From: Actinoplanes derwentensis
GTDB lineage: Bacteria; Actinomycetota; Actinomycetes; Mycobacteriales; Micromonosporaceae
Length of the DNA stretch: 64,000 nucleotides
NCBI RefSeq assembly: GCF_900104725.1
Contig: NZ_LT629758.1
Location: forward strand, 4,664,501 to 4,728,500
Reading direction: 5' to 3'
The position numbers and the translations under genes were made by a program. Shown here piece by piece: positions 7,556 to 16,728 of this stretch. The notes beneath the pieces are model-generated. The model was not told where the DNA came from and did no database searches. It saw nothing but the letters and a program-made list of their open reading frames with translations. Numbering within the stretch: the stretch's first letter is position 1; the number at the start of each line of letters is the position of its first letter.

Positions 7556-10500
7556 TCAAGAACCCGGCAATGCGAGCCGCGCGGGGTCGATGAGACTCTG
7601 CGCGGCTGCGATCTCCAAGGACCAACCGGCGGCGTACGCCTCCCCGAAGCCCTCCTCCCCCAGCGCCGCCCGCGACCGGCTCGCGATCCGGGTCACATGC
7701 AGGTCGGTGTGGTCGTGCGAGCCACGCAGCCGGGCCGCCGCCCCGATCAGCAACGCCGCCTCCCGGTGCTGCCCGCGCAGGTCGGCCAGCCCGCCCGCGG
7801 TCACCGCCACCATCGCGACGATCGGCATGTCGCGGGTCTCCACCGCCGCCGCATACGCCAGAGCGAGAGCTTTCTCGGCGGTCTCCGGGTCGTCGCGGTG
7901 GATCGCCAGCGCCGCCCGGACGTTACCGACGATCGCGGTGCCGTGGTCGCCGCCCATCATCGGCATGCCCGTGCCCTCCGCCCCGAGCCCGGCCGCCGCC
8001 CGGTCCACCAACTCCTGTGCCCGGTCGTACTCGCCCAGCCAGATCAGGAACCCCGCTTCCAGGGCGTCCAGCAGCAACGTCATCTCCACCGACCCGGACC
8101 GTTCGGCGCGTTCCCGGGCCATCGCGACCGCGTCCCGGGCTCCGTCCGGATCGCCGCGGCGCATCTGCAGGTCCGCCCAGCGCAGGTCGATGAAGATCTC
8201 GTCAGCGATGTCGAGGGACCCGAACTCGCGAGCGTGTGCACGAGCCGACCGAAGATCGTCGAGGGCCCCGTCCAGGTCGCCGTCGAACTGCCGGATCAGC
8301 GCCCGCAACGGCAGCGCGGTGGCCTGGCCCCAGCGGTCGCCGATCAGCCGGAAACCGTCCAGGGCCGCGCTCACGTGCCGGCTCAACTGCTCCAGGTCGC
8401 CGTTGTTCTCGGCGATCTGCGCCTTGAACAGGTTGGCGAGCGCGGCCAGCCACCGGTCCGGCCCGTTGATCAGCCGGTCGACGCGCCGGCCCGCGTCCTC
8501 GTCCTGGCCGGCGAAGTAGAGGGCGGCGGACGCGATCGCCCCGGCCGGGCCGGGCAGTTCGTCGTGCCGGGACAGCCGGGCGGCGAGATCCGCGAGACGG
8601 TCGATGCGCTGCTGGGCGGTTTCGGTCATCAGGGCCGGTTCGGTGGAGGTCCGGTTCAGCATCAGCACCGCCTCGGCGCAGTCGGCCGACACCACATCGA
8701 TGTCGCCGGGCGTGTCCAGGGCCGCCCGCAGCCAGTACCAGGCGTCGGCGTGCCGCCCGAACATCTGCCAGTACCAGGTCAGATCCAGGGCCAGCGCGAC
8801 CGCGGCCCGGGCGTTGCCGGCGTCGCAGTAGTGGCGCAGCGCGGCGAGCACGTTGTCGTACTCGGCCCGGAACGCCCGCAACGCGGCCACCTGATCGGCG
8901 GTGCGCAGCCGGGCGTCGTACCCGGCGACCAGCGCCGCCAGGTAACCGGCCGCCACGTCCCGGACCTCGTCGAGGATCCCCTGTTCGGCGAGGCGTTCGA
9001 TGCCGTACTCCCGCAGCGTCTCCAGCATCCGGTAGCGGCCCGCCTCCGGGCCCAGCTGCAGGATCGACCGGTCGACGAGAGCGGCCAGCAGTTCCGGGAC
9101 GTCCCCGGACCCGATCGCGGCCGCCGATCCGGCGGCCACCCCGCCCGGCAGCACCGCCACCCGTTCGGCCAGCGCCCGTTCCTGGTCGGTGAGCAGATCC
9201 CAGCTCCAGGCGATCACCGCGCGCAGCGTGCGATGCCGGGGCTGCGCGGTGCGGCTGCCGCTGGTCAGCAGCCGGAACCGGTCCGACAGCCCCGCCGCCA
9301 ACTCGGGCAGGCCGAGCGTGCGCAGGCGGGCGGCGGCCAGTTCCAGCGCCAGCGGCAGGCCGTCCAGAGCACGAACGATCCGCACCACGTCCCGCACCGT
9401 GCCGTCGTCGACGGTGAACCCCGGCCGGACCGCGGCGGCCCGCTCGGCGAACAGTCGCACCGCCGCCGACGCCGACGCCCGGTCCGATGCGTCGTCCGGC
9501 TCCGGCAGCCCCAACGGCCCGAGCGGCACCAGCGCCTCCCCGTCGACGGCGAGAGGCTCCCGGCTGGTGGCCAGCACCCGCAACTGCGGGCAGCGCACCA
9601 GCAGCGCCGAGACCAGAAACGCGACCGCGTCGATCAGATGCTCACAGTTGTCGACCACGAGCAGGATCCGCCGCCCGGACAACCGGTCGGCGAGCACGTC
9701 CAGATCGTCGCGACCTTCCGGGCGTACCCGGCCGCCGGTCTCGAAAAGCGCCGACCCGCGCAGACCCGCAGCCGCCACGACCGCCGCGCCCACCTTCGCC
9801 GGCTCAGTCACCGACGCCAGATCGATCAGCCACGTGCCGTCCGGATGGTCCGCGGCATGCCGCCACGCGGCCTCGGTGGCCAGCCGCGTCTTACCGGCAC
9901 CCCCCGGCCCGGTCACGGTGACCAGCCGCCCACCAGCCAACAGCCGGTCCACCCGGGCGAGGTCGTCCTCCCGCCCGACAAACCTGGTCAACGACGCCGG
10001 CAGATTCGTCGGCGCCACCCCCGCCGATCCCCCATCCCCCTTCACCGGTACGGCCACCCCGCCCGCTTCCGGCCAGTCTCCGCGGGGCAGCACGGGCGGT
10101 CTCCCGGTCCTTGGCGCGGGCCGGTTTCCCCCGGCGCTCCCGGTCGTTGCGGGCGCGTCACCGCGGAGCAGCCGCACGTGGCGTTCCCGCAACGCAACCC
10201 CCGGATCCGCGCCCAGCTGGTCGGCCAGCCCCGCACGGATCCGCTCGTACACGGCGAGCGCGTCACCCTGGCGCCCCTGTGCGGCCAGCGCGTCGATCAG
10301 CAGCCCCGCGAACCGTTCGTCGATCGGATACTCAGCCACCAGACCCGTCAGCCGGGCCGCGGCTCGGTCACCCCGGCCGAGACCGATCTCGGCCTCCGCC
10401 AGATCCGCACCCACCTCGACGACATCACGGGCCAGGCGCACCGCGTGCGCGGGCGCGACATCAGCCAGTTCCGCGGCGACCGGTCCACGGGCCAGCCCTG

Positions 10501-10927
10501 CGGCCTCGCCCAGCGTCTGGACGGCCACCGCGAGATCTCCGCCGCGCAGCCGTTCCCGCCCAGCGGCGGCCAGTCTCTCGAACCGGATGACGTCGACATC
10601 CCCCGCCACCAGCCGATATCCGCCTTCGGACTGGGCCACCGCGTCCGCCCCGGCAATCCGCCGAAACCGCGACACCAGCGACTGCAACGCGTTGACCGGG
10701 TCAGCAGGCCGGTCCTCGGGCCACAGCGCTTCCACCAGCACCGCGGGAGCCACCGCCCGCCCACCGGCGACGGCGAGCCGGGTGACGAGCCCGCGAAGCC
10801 GGGTGCCCGGAATCGGAATCCCGCTCCCACCCCGGTCCACCCGCACCCCACCGAAGAGGGCGACGGCCAGCGCGTCCCCCCGGTCCCCGCGAACACTCAC
10901 CCGCCGATCCTCCCTCACCCCGGCCAT
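7556..10927 (-). CDS. Large BTAD / NB-ARC / TPR transcriptional regulator (AfsR-SARP type)
   Basis: This 1123-residue protein has an OmpR-like winged helix (about 20-110), a bacterial transcriptional activation domain (about 118-255), an NTPase domain with P-loop GPGGAGKT (340-347) and Walker B LLVVDNCEH (422-430), and a long alpha-helical TPR-like C-terminal half. Such multi-domain regulators often govern secondary metabolism or developmental genes and are switched by nucleotide binding. No biosynthetic cluster is adjacent, so the target is not evident. I chose the ATG at 10927: an upstream ATG at 11128 would overlap the potassium-uptake gene and adds no conserved sequence. The opposite strand holds a long open frame that is only a shadow. 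Confidence 0.85.
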   Translation of the reverse strand: MAGVREDRRVSVRGDRGDALAVALFGGVRVDRGGSGIPIPGTRLRGLVTRLAVAGGRAVAPAVLVEALWPEDRPADPVNALQSLVSRFRRIAGADAVAQSEGGYRLVAGDVDVIRFERLAAAGRERLRGGDLAVAVQTLGEAAGLARGPVAAELADVAPAHAVRLARDVVEVGADLAEAEIGLGRGDRAAARLTGLVAEYPIDERFAGLLIDALAAQGRQGDALAVYERIRAGLADQLGADPGVALRERHVRLLRGDAPATTGSAGGNRPAPRTGRPPVLPRGDWPEAGGVAVPVKGDGGSAGVAPTNLPASLTRFVGREDDLARVDRLLAGGRLVTVTGPGGAGKTRLATEAAWRHAADHPDGTWLIDLASVTEPAKVGAAVVAAAGLRGSALFETGGRVRPEGRDDLDVLADRLSGRRILLVVDNCEHLIDAVAFLVSALLVRCPQLRVLATSREPLAVDGEALVPLGPLGLPEPDDASDRASASAAVRLFAERAAAVRPGFTVDDGTVRDVVRIVRALDGLPLALELAAARLRTLGLPELAAGLSDRFRLLTSGSRTAQPRHRTLRAVIAWSWDLLTDQERALAERVAVLPGGVAAGSAAAIGSGDVPELLAALVDRSILQLGPEAGRYRMLETLREYGIERLAEQGILDEVRDVAAGYLAALVAGYDARLRTADQVAALRAFRAEYDNVLAALRHYCDAGNARAAVALALDLTWYWQMFGRHADAWYWLRAALDTPGDIDVVSADCAEAVLMLNRTSTEPALMTETAQQRIDRLADLAARLSRHDELPGPAGAIASAALYFAGQDEDAGRRVDRLINGPDRWLAALANLFKAQIAENNGDLEQLSRHVSAALDGFRLIGDRWGQATALPLRALIRQFDGDLDGALDDLRSARAHAREFGSLDIADEIFIDLRWADLQMRRGDPDGARDAVAMARERAERSGSVEMTLLLDALEAGFLIWLGEYDRAQELVDRAAAGLGAEGTGMPMMGGDHGTAIVGNVRAALAIHRDDPETAEKALALAYAAAVETRDMPIVAMVAVTAGGLADLRGQHREAALLIGAAARLRGSHDHTDLHVTRIASRSRAALGEEGFGEAYAAGWSLEIAAAQSLIDPARLALPGS

Positions 10928-10986
10928 CGCGACGATCCCGCCTGGGGCGTGCCGAGTCACGGTTCGCGTCACAAAGCGGCGCCGGG

Positions 10987-11667
10987 TCAGTTCTCGGCGG
11001 CGTAGGCCTCCACCTTCTCGGTGTCGCCGGCCACGATCAGGACGGCGTTCTCGGGGATCGTGGTCTCTGGTCTGGCGTACACGAAATCCTCGCCCGGCCG
11101 TTTGGTGCCCACCACCGTCACGCCCCATCGGGTGCGCAGCGCCAGGTCGGCCAAGGTGCGCCCGGCGGCACCGCGGGGAGCGCGGACCTTGGCGATGGCG
11201 AAACCGTCGTCGAATTCGATGTAGTCCAGCATCCGGCCGCTGATCAGGTGGGCCACCCGTTCGCCCATCTCCGACTCGGGGAAGATCACGTGGTCGGCGC
11301 CGACCGACGACAGGATCTTGCCGTGTTTGACGCTGGTGGCCTTGGCCCAGATCTCCGGTACGCCCATCTCGGTGAGGGTGAGCACAGTGAGAACGCTGGT
11401 CTCCAGGTTGGTGCCGATGCCGACGACGGCCCGGCCGAACTCGTGCACGCCGAGCTGGCGCAGCGCCTCCTCGTCGGTGGAGTCGGCTTCGGCGACCTGG
11501 GTGAGCCGGTCCGACCAGTCCTGGACGATCCGCGGGTCGGAGTCGATGCCGAGGACCTCGTAGCCGAGTTCCAGCAGGGCCTCGGCGACGGCGCCACCGA
11601 ACCGGCCGAGGCCGATCACCGCGACGTGGGCGCCCTGGGCGAGCTTTTCGTCCTTTTCGTCAGCCAA
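10987..11667 (-). CDS. ktrA: KtrA/TrkA-type potassium channel regulatory subunit
   Basis: The 226-residue protein has an RCK N domain with VIGLGRFGGAVAEAL (NAD or ATP-binding GxGxxG, about 18-32), the acidic end of strand 2 at IDSDP, and a C-terminal RCK_C domain (about 140-226). These cytoplasmic rings gate the KtrB/TrkH channel in response to nucleotides. It overlaps the channel gene upstream by 8 bp, which confirms an operon. Confidence 0.92.
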   Translation of the reverse strand: MADEKDEKLAQGAHVAVIGLGRFGGAVAEALLELGYEVLGIDSDPRIVQDWSDRLTQVAEADSTDEEALRQLGVHEFGRAVVGIGTNLETSVLTVLTLTEMGVPEIWAKATSVKHGKILSSVGADHVIFPESEMGERVAHLISGRMLDYIEFDDGFAIAKVRAPRGAAGRTLADLALRTRWGVTVVGTKRPGEDFVYARPETTIPENAVLIVAGDTEKVEAYAAEN

Positions 11668-12994
11668 CGAGGGGTCTCTCCTCCGGGTAGCGGTAGTGGC
11701 GGCGGCGGGTGTTGAGGGCGATCGCGGTGCCGACCGCGATGGTGCCGACCCGGCCGACGTACATCAGGATGACCAGGACGACCTGGGCGGACGGCGGCAG
11801 GGTCGGGGTGACGCCGGTACTGAGGCCGACGGTGGCAAACGCCGAGGTGACCTCGAACAGGGCCCGGTCGAACGGGATGTCCTCGGTGAGCGCGTCCAGG
11901 ACGACGGTGCCGGTGGCGACCAGGGCGACACCCAGCAGCGCCACGGTGACGGCCTGCCGCTGGGTCTCCTCGGCGATCCGGCGTTTGCGGATGACCACGT
12001 CGGGTTCACCGCGGATCTCCGCCCAGATCACGAACCCGAGCAGCATGAACGTGGTCAGTTTGATACCACCGGCGGTGCTGGCGCTGCCGCCGCCGATGAA
12101 CATCAGCCCGTTGGTGACGGCGATCGTCTCGCTGTTCATCCGCCCCAGGTCGACGCTGTTGAACCCGCCGGACCGGGTCATCACGTCCTGGGTGAACGAC
12201 GCGAGGATCTTGCCACCGGTGCTCAGCGGGCCGAGCGTGCCCGGGTTGCGCCATTCGAAGGTCAGGAAGACCAGAAAACCGGCGACCGAGAACAACAGGC
12301 TGCCGGTCACCGTCAGGAAGGTGTGGGTGGACCAACGGCCTGGCGTACGCCATTCGCGCGCGAGTTCGAACAGGACCGGAAACCCGATCGAACCGGCCAT
12401 CACCCCGAACGCCAGGGGCAGGCAGATCCACGGGTCGGTGACGAACCGCACGATACTGTCAGAGTAGAGGGCGAATCCGGCATTGTTGAACGCCTGCACC
12501 GCGTGGAACACGGCTTCCCAGACGGCGCGGCCGAGCGGGTAGTCGTACCCGAACCGGAATCTCAACGTCAGGACCAGGGCGATGGCGCTCTCGCACACCA
12601 GCATGACCATCGCCACCCGGAACAGGATGCCGCGCAGATTGTCACCGAACAGCCCGGCACTCTCGGTCTGGGCCAGCAGCCGGCTGCGCAGCCCGAGCCG
12701 GCGCGACACCAGCAGACTGATCAGGGTCGCCATCGTCACGATGCCGAACCCGCCGATCTGCGACAACACCGTCAGCAGTACGTGGCCGAAAGTGGACCAG
12801 TACGTCGGCGTGTCGACCACGGCCAGCCCGGTGACACAGACCGCGGACGCCGCCGTGAACAGGGCGGTGACGAAGGGCGCGTGACCGGGTTCGGCGCGGG
12901 CCGCGGGCAGCATCATCAGCCCGGTCCCGATCACGATCAGGGCCAGAAACGCCAGCGGCACGACGCGGGCCGGATGCCGCCAGGGAGATCGCAC
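11660..12994 (-). CDS. ktrB: KtrB/TrkH-type potassium uptake channel
   Basis: The 444-residue membrane protein shows the four pore-loop repeats of the family: AVCVTGLA, FNNAGFAL, RSGGFNSVD and FATVGLSTGVTP, each preceded by hydrophobic helices. It conducts K+ (often coupled to Na+) across the cytoplasmic membrane together with the KtrA-like subunit encoded just downstream. The 109-bp gap before the next gene (12995-13103) shows no clear feature. Confidence 0.93.
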   Translation of the reverse strand: MRSPWRHPARVVPLAFLALIVIGTGLMMLPAARAEPGHAPFVTALFTAASAVCVTGLAVVDTPTYWSTFGHVLLTVLSQIGGFGIVTMATLISLLVSRRLGLRSRLLAQTESAGLFGDNLRGILFRVAMVMLVCESAIALVLTLRFRFGYDYPLGRAVWEAVFHAVQAFNNAGFALYSDSIVRFVTDPWICLPLAFGVMAGSIGFPVLFELAREWRTPGRWSTHTFLTVTGSLLFSVAGFLVFLTFEWRNPGTLGPLSTGGKILASFTQDVMTRSGGFNSVDLGRMNSETIAVTNGLMFIGGGSASTAGGIKLTTFMLLGFVIWAEIRGEPDVVIRKRRIAEETQRQAVTVALLGVALVATGTVVLDALTEDIPFDRALFEVTSAFATVGLSTGVTPTLPPSAQVVLVILMYVGRVGTIAVGTAIALNTRRRHYRYPEERPLVG

Positions 12995-13103
12995 CGCTGA
13001 GTCATATCACCCGTTGTGGGCGGCGCGCTCGCTGAGGTACCCACCCAGGACCGCTCACTCCCGGCTCCCGGCGTTGTCTGGTGGCGTACGTCGGCCCGAA
13101 GCT

Positions 13104-14141
13104 CTAGACCGCTCGGAGCAGGTCTCGGAGCGTGGCGACGTCCTTGACTCGCTCCGTGCGGGTGGGGGCCAGCGGGGACGCCAGCAGGGTGGTGACGCCG
13201 GCCTTGGCGAAGTCGGCGAGGCGACGGCGGATCGTGTCGGGGGTGCCCACCAGGGAAGTCGCTGCCACCAAGGGGGCGGGAACGGCGGCTGCGGCTTCGG
13301 AGCGGTGGCCGGACAGGAACAGGTCCTGGACTCGGGTGGCCTGTTCGGCGTAGCCGTAGCGGCGTACCAGATCGTTGGAGAAGTTGCGGTTCCTGGATCC
13401 CATGCCGCCGAGGTAGAGCGCCAACTGGGCACGATGCCCGCCCAGCAGTTCGGGGGTCGGGTCGCCGACGGCGAAGGGCACGGGAACGCTCACGTCCAAT
13501 GGGGGCAGTGCCGGGTCGCGGCGGGACCTGCCGTCGGCCAGGGCGTCGCCGAAGACCCGGTCGGCGGAGCCCGGGTCGAGCCACAGGGCCTGCCAGCCGT
13601 CGGCCGTCTCGGCGGCCAGGGCCACGTTGCGGGGGCCCATGGCGGCCAGCAGGATCGGGATCCGTGGCCGTACCGGACGGTTGATGATCTTGAGGGGTTT
13701 GGGGTGGTCGCCCGGCAGCGGGATCGTGTAGTGGGCACCGTCGAAGGTCAAGGGCTCGCGGCGCCAGACCCGGCGGCAGATCTCGACGGTCTCGCGGGTG
13801 CGGGCGAGCGGCGCGTCGTAACGGACCCCGTGGAAGCCTTCGATGACCTGTGGTCCGGAGGCGCCCAGGCCCAGGTTGAAGCGGCCACCGGAGACGTAGT
13901 CGAGCCCGGCCGCGGTCATCGCGAGCAGCGTCGGCGTGCGGGTGTAGAGCTGCATCACCCCGGACGCGAGTTGCATGTCGCGGGTGCGGGCGGCCAGGAA
14001 ACCGAGTTGGCTGACCGCGTCGAAGCTGTAGGCCTCGGGGACCACGACCAGCTCCGCGCCGGCTTCCTCGAACTCGACCACCTCGTCGACCGCGGCGGCG
14101 AAGCCCTCGCCGCTGTAGCCGAGCTGGATTCCGAGACGCAT
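13104..14141 (-). CDS. Rv3520c-like F420-dependent LLM-class oxidoreductase
   Basis: The 345-residue TIM-barrel protein begins MRLGIQLGYSG and contains RTPTLLAMTAAGLDYVSGGRF and LGLGASGPQVIEGFHG, patterns of the luciferase-like F420 family. It closely resembles M. tuberculosis Rv3520c, a KstR-regulated gene of the cholesterol cluster whose reaction is not defined. Its ATG overlaps the stop of the zinc dehydrogenase upstream by one base (TGATG), so both are expressed from the KstR box at 15241. A redox step on a sterol side-chain or ring intermediate is inferred. Confidence 0.85.
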   Translation of the reverse strand: MRLGIQLGYSGEGFAAAVDEVVEFEEAGAELVVVPEAYSFDAVSQLGFLAARTRDMQLASGVMQLYTRTPTLLAMTAAGLDYVSGGRFNLGLGASGPQVIEGFHGVRYDAPLARTRETVEICRRVWRREPLTFDGAHYTIPLPGDHPKPLKIINRPVRPRIPILLAAMGPRNVALAAETADGWQALWLDPGSADRVFGDALADGRSRRDPALPPLDVSVPVPFAVGDPTPELLGGHRAQLALYLGGMGSRNRNFSNDLVRRYGYAEQATRVQDLFLSGHRSEAAAAVPAPLVAATSLVGTPDTIRRRLADFAKAGVTTLLASPLAPTRTERVKDVATLRDLLRAV

Positions 14142-15220
14142 CAGGGCGTGATGATCACTTGGCGGATCACGTCGCCGCTGCCCAGTGCGGCCAGGGCCTC
14201 GCCGACCTGGTCGAGGCGCAACCGGCGGCTGATCATGCCCTCGATGTCGAGGCGCCCGGCCCGCCAGAGCGCCAGCAGGCGGGGGAAGTCGCGGTGTGGC
14301 TCGGCCGAGCCGTAGAGCGACGGGAGGATCCGTTTGCCTTCGAAGAGCAGTTCGAACGGGCTGAACTCGACCTGATGCTCGACGCGACCGGCGCCCACCA
14401 CGATGACGCTGCCACCCCGGCGGCAGACGGCCCACGCGGTGCGGAGCGTCTGCGGCACGGCCACCACGTCGAAAGCGTGGTCGAAGCCCTCCGGCACCAC
14501 TTCCATCTGCAGGTCGCTCAGTTCGTCGGGGCCGGCCGTGTGGGTGGCGCCGAACCGGCGGGCCGCGTCGTGCCGGGCCGGAACCGTGTCCACGGCGACG
14601 ATCACGGCCGCTCCGGCGAGACGGGCGCCCTGGATCGCGGCGATGCCGACACCGCCGCAGCCGATGACGACGACCGTGTCGCCGGGGCGTACCCCCGCGG
14701 TGTTGATCACGGCCCCGACGCCGGTGGTGACCCCGCAGCCGACCAGGGCCGCCACCTCGTAGGGCACGTCGTCGTCGATCCGGACCGCGCCGGCTCGCGG
14801 GACCACCATCTCCTCGGCGAACGACCCGCACCCGGCCATCCCGAAGATCTCCTGGCCACCGGCGGTGAAACGGGGGATCACGTAACCGGCCATCACGTGC
14901 GTCATGCACAGGTACGGCTCGTTGCGGCGGCAGTGGGTGCAGCTGCCGCACGCGGGCAGCCAGTTGACCGCCACCCGGTCACCGGCGCTCAGGTCGTCGA
15001 CGCCGTCCCCGACGGAGATGACGTCACCGGCCGCCTCGTGGCCGAGGACCGCGGGCACCGGCTGCGGCAGGCCGCCCTGGATCGCGGAGAGGTCGGAGTG
15101 GCAGACGCCGGAGGCGCGCACCTTGATCCGAACCTCGCCGGGGCCGGGGCCGAGCACTTCGACGTCGTCGCGAAGTTCGAGTTTCTCATCGCCGATCGTG
15201 TGCAGAATCGCCGCGCGCAT
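14141..15220 (-). CDS. Zinc-dependent alcohol dehydrogenase (MDR family)
   Basis: The 359-residue protein has catalytic zinc ligands C40 (GVCHSD), H61 (GHEAAG) and C162, four structural cysteines (C91, C94, C97, C105) and the NAD-binding motif GCGGVG (187-192). It resembles long-chain or aryl alcohol dehydrogenases. A perfect KstR box lies just upstream, so it probably oxidises an alcohol formed during sterol degradation, for example on the side chain. It is the first gene of a two-gene operon with the F420 oxidoreductase. Confidence 0.85.
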   Translation of the reverse strand: MRAAILHTIGDEKLELRDDVEVLGPGPGEVRIKVRASGVCHSDLSAIQGGLPQPVPAVLGHEAAGDVISVGDGVDDLSAGDRVAVNWLPACGSCTHCRRNEPYLCMTHVMAGYVIPRFTAGGQEIFGMAGCGSFAEEMVVPRAGAVRIDDDVPYEVAALVGCGVTTGVGAVINTAGVRPGDTVVVIGCGGVGIAAIQGARLAGAAVIVAVDTVPARHDAARRFGATHTAGPDELSDLQMEVVPEGFDHAFDVVAVPQTLRTAWAVCRRGGSVIVVGAGRVEHQVEFSPFELLFEGKRILPSLYGSAEPHRDFPRLLALWRAGRLDIEGMISRRLRLDQVGEALAALGSGDVIRQVIITP

Positions 15221-15240
15221 CCCGGCACCCCCTCAGAAAT

Positions 15241-15254
15241 TAGAACGCGTTCTA
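15241..15254. promoter_or_regulatory. KstR-type operator
   Basis: TAGAACGCGTTCTA is a perfect palindrome and matches the KstR motif TnnAACnnGTTnnA. It lies 20 bp upstream of the zinc dehydrogenase start and 57 bp upstream of kstR2. Confidence 0.85.
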
Positions 15255-15277
15255 CGCTAACGAGCAGGACGGAACCA

Positions 15278-15291
15278 AGCAAGCGTTCGCT
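15278..15291. promoter_or_regulatory. KstR2-like operator upstream of kstR2
   Basis: AGCAAGCGTTCGCT differs at two positions from the KstR2 motif AnCAAGnnCTTGnT. It lies 19 bp upstream of the kstR2 start, where autoregulation is expected. Confidence 0.6.
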
Positions 15292-15310
15292 CAAGAGACA
15301 TAATCGGCCG

Positions 15311-15919
15311 GTGACACCATCCCGAAGCCCGTCCGAGCGGCGCACCCGTCTCGTCCAGCTCGCCGGGGACCTCTTCGCCGCGAAGGGGTTCCGGGCCACC
15401 ACCGTGCGCGAGATCGCGGACGCGGCCGGAATCCTCTCCGGCAGCCTCTACCACCACTTCGACTCCAAGGAGTCGATCGGGGACGAGATCCTCAGCGCCT
15501 TCCTGGAGGACGTCCTCGCCGGTTACCGCGAGGCGGTCCGCGCGGCGCCCGGCCCGCGAGAGGCGATCGAGCTGATCGTACGATCCAGCAGCGCCACCCT
15601 GGGCCGGCACCGGGCCGCACTGACCATGCTGCAGAACGACTGGAACTACTTCAGCGGCCAGCCCCGGTTCGCCTATCTGCGCACGGCCATGAAGGAGATC
15701 GAGCAGACCTGGATCGACCAGCTGGAACGCGGCAAACAGACCGGGGTGTTCCGAGCCGATCTGGACGCCCGGCTGGCGTACCGGCTGCTCCGCGACATCC
15801 TGTGGATCCCGTCGTCCCGGCCGTCGGCGACCTGGACCACCGAGGAGATCGTCGACGGTCTGCTGCGGTTGCTGTTCGACGGGATCACGGCCTTCAGTAA
15901 TCGACGGTCTTCGGTCTAA
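15311..15919 (+). CDS. kstR2: TetR-family repressor KstR2
   Basis: The 202-residue protein has the helix-turn-helix RATTVREIADAAGILSGSL followed by YHHFDSKE, nearly identical to KstR2 (Rv3557c) of M. tuberculosis, and a similar ligand-binding half (QNDWNYFSGQPRFAYL; WIDQLERG; FRADLDARLAYRLLRD). KstR2 represses genes for degradation of the steroid C and D rings and is released by HIP-CoA (the CoA thioester of the hexahydroindanone propionate intermediate). The start is GTG at 15311, without a strong ribosome-binding site. Three operators matching its known motif lie in this region, including one in its own promoter. Confidence 0.88.
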   Translation: MTPSRSPSERRTRLVQLAGDLFAAKGFRATTVREIADAAGILSGSLYHHFDSKESIGDEILSAFLEDVLAGYREAVRAAPGPREAIELIVRSSSATLGRHRAALTMLQNDWNYFSGQPRFAYLRTAMKEIEQTWIDQLERGKQTGVFRADLDARLAYRLLRDILWIPSSRPSATWTTEEIVDGLLRLLFDGITAFSNRRSSV

Positions 15920-15929
15920 GCTGCAACCA

Positions 15930-15943
15930 AGCAAGCGTTTGGT
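15930..15943. promoter_or_regulatory. KstR2-like operator upstream of the fabG3-like gene
   Basis: AGCAAGCGTTTGGT differs at one position from AnCAAGnnCTTGnT and sits within a wider palindrome (AACCAA at 15925-15930, TTGGTT at 15939-15944). It is 22 bp before the ATG of the next gene. Confidence 0.7.
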
Positions 15944-15965
15944 TCGGCTCCGATCAGGAGGCGCG

Positions 15966-16727
15966 ATGGGGCGGCTGGACGGCAAGGTTGCACTGATCAC
16001 CGGCGGGGCCCGTGGCATGGGCAAAGCTCATGCCCGGCACTTCGCCGCCGAGGGCGCGCTGGTGGTGATCGGTGACGTGCTCGACGAGAAGGGCCGATCG
16101 GTCGCCGACGGGATCGGCACGCAACGCTGCAGGTTCGTGCATCACGATGTGACCAGTGCCGACGACTGGGCGGCCGCCGTCGACACCACGCTGTCGTCCT
16201 TCGGGCGCCTCGACGTGCTCGTCAACAACGCCGGCATCCTGCGGCACGCTCCCGTCGCGGAGATGGATCCGGCCGAGTTCCGGCAGGTCATCGAGGTCAA
16301 CCTGATCGGCACATGGCTCGGCATCCGGCAGGCCGTCGCGCCGATGACGGCCGGTGGAGGCGGTTCGATCGTCAACATCTCGTCCATCGAAGGGTTCGCC
16401 GGGGCGTCGGGTCTGTCCGCCTACAGCGCCAGCAAGTTCGGTGTCCGTGGCCTGACCAGGTCGGCGGCTCAGGAACTCGGGCCGCACGGCATCCGGGTCA
16501 ACTCGGTGCACCCCGGCGGGGTGATGACGTCGATGGCCCTGACCGCGGCACAGGCGATGACCGGGGTGGACCCGGGCGGATTTCTCAAGGCGCTGCCGAT
16601 CGCCCGGTTCGCCGAGCCGGTCGAGATCTCCCGGCTGGTGGCGTTCCTGGCGTCCGACGAGTCGTCCTACACGACGGGGGCCGAATTCCTCGCCGACGGC
16701 GGGCTCCTGAGCGGACCGGGGTACTGA
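15966..16727 (+). CDS. FabG3-like hydroxysteroid dehydrogenase (SDR)
   Basis: The 253-residue short-chain dehydrogenase has TGGARGMG (12-19), NNAG (87-90) and the catalytic S140, Y153 and K157. It resembles 3-alpha/20-beta-hydroxysteroid dehydrogenase (Rv2002) along its length, including SSIEGFAG and SDESSYTTGAEFLADGG. A good ribosome-binding site (aggag, 15956-15960) supports the start. It follows kstR2 with its own KstR2-like box and is followed after one base by another SDR gene. Oxidoreduction of a hydroxyl or keto group on a steroid-derived CoA thioester is inferred. Confidence 0.85.
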   Translation: MGRLDGKVALITGGARGMGKAHARHFAAEGALVVIGDVLDEKGRSVADGIGTQRCRFVHHDVTSADDWAAAVDTTLSSFGRLDVLVNNAGILRHAPVAEMDPAEFRQVIEVNLIGTWLGIRQAVAPMTAGGGGSIVNISSIEGFAGASGLSAYSASKFGVRGLTRSAAQELGPHGIRVNSVHPGGVMTSMALTAAQAMTGVDPGGFLKALPIARFAEPVEISRLVAFLASDESSYTTGAEFLADGGLLSGPGY

Positions 16728-16728
16728 G

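Noticed and set aside
7697..11005. A plus-strand open frame of 1102 codons
   Set aside because: It is antisense to the BTAD regulator, has low-complexity Arg/Pro/Gln-rich translation and no known motif. It is a shadow of high-GC codon use.
10928..11128. A longer N-terminus for the BTAD regulator
   Set aside because: It overlaps the ktrA gene and encodes an Arg-rich tail unlike the family.
11696..13000. A plus-strand open frame opposite ktrB
   Set aside because: The minus-strand gene has all the pore motifs of the K+ channel family; the other frame is low complexity.
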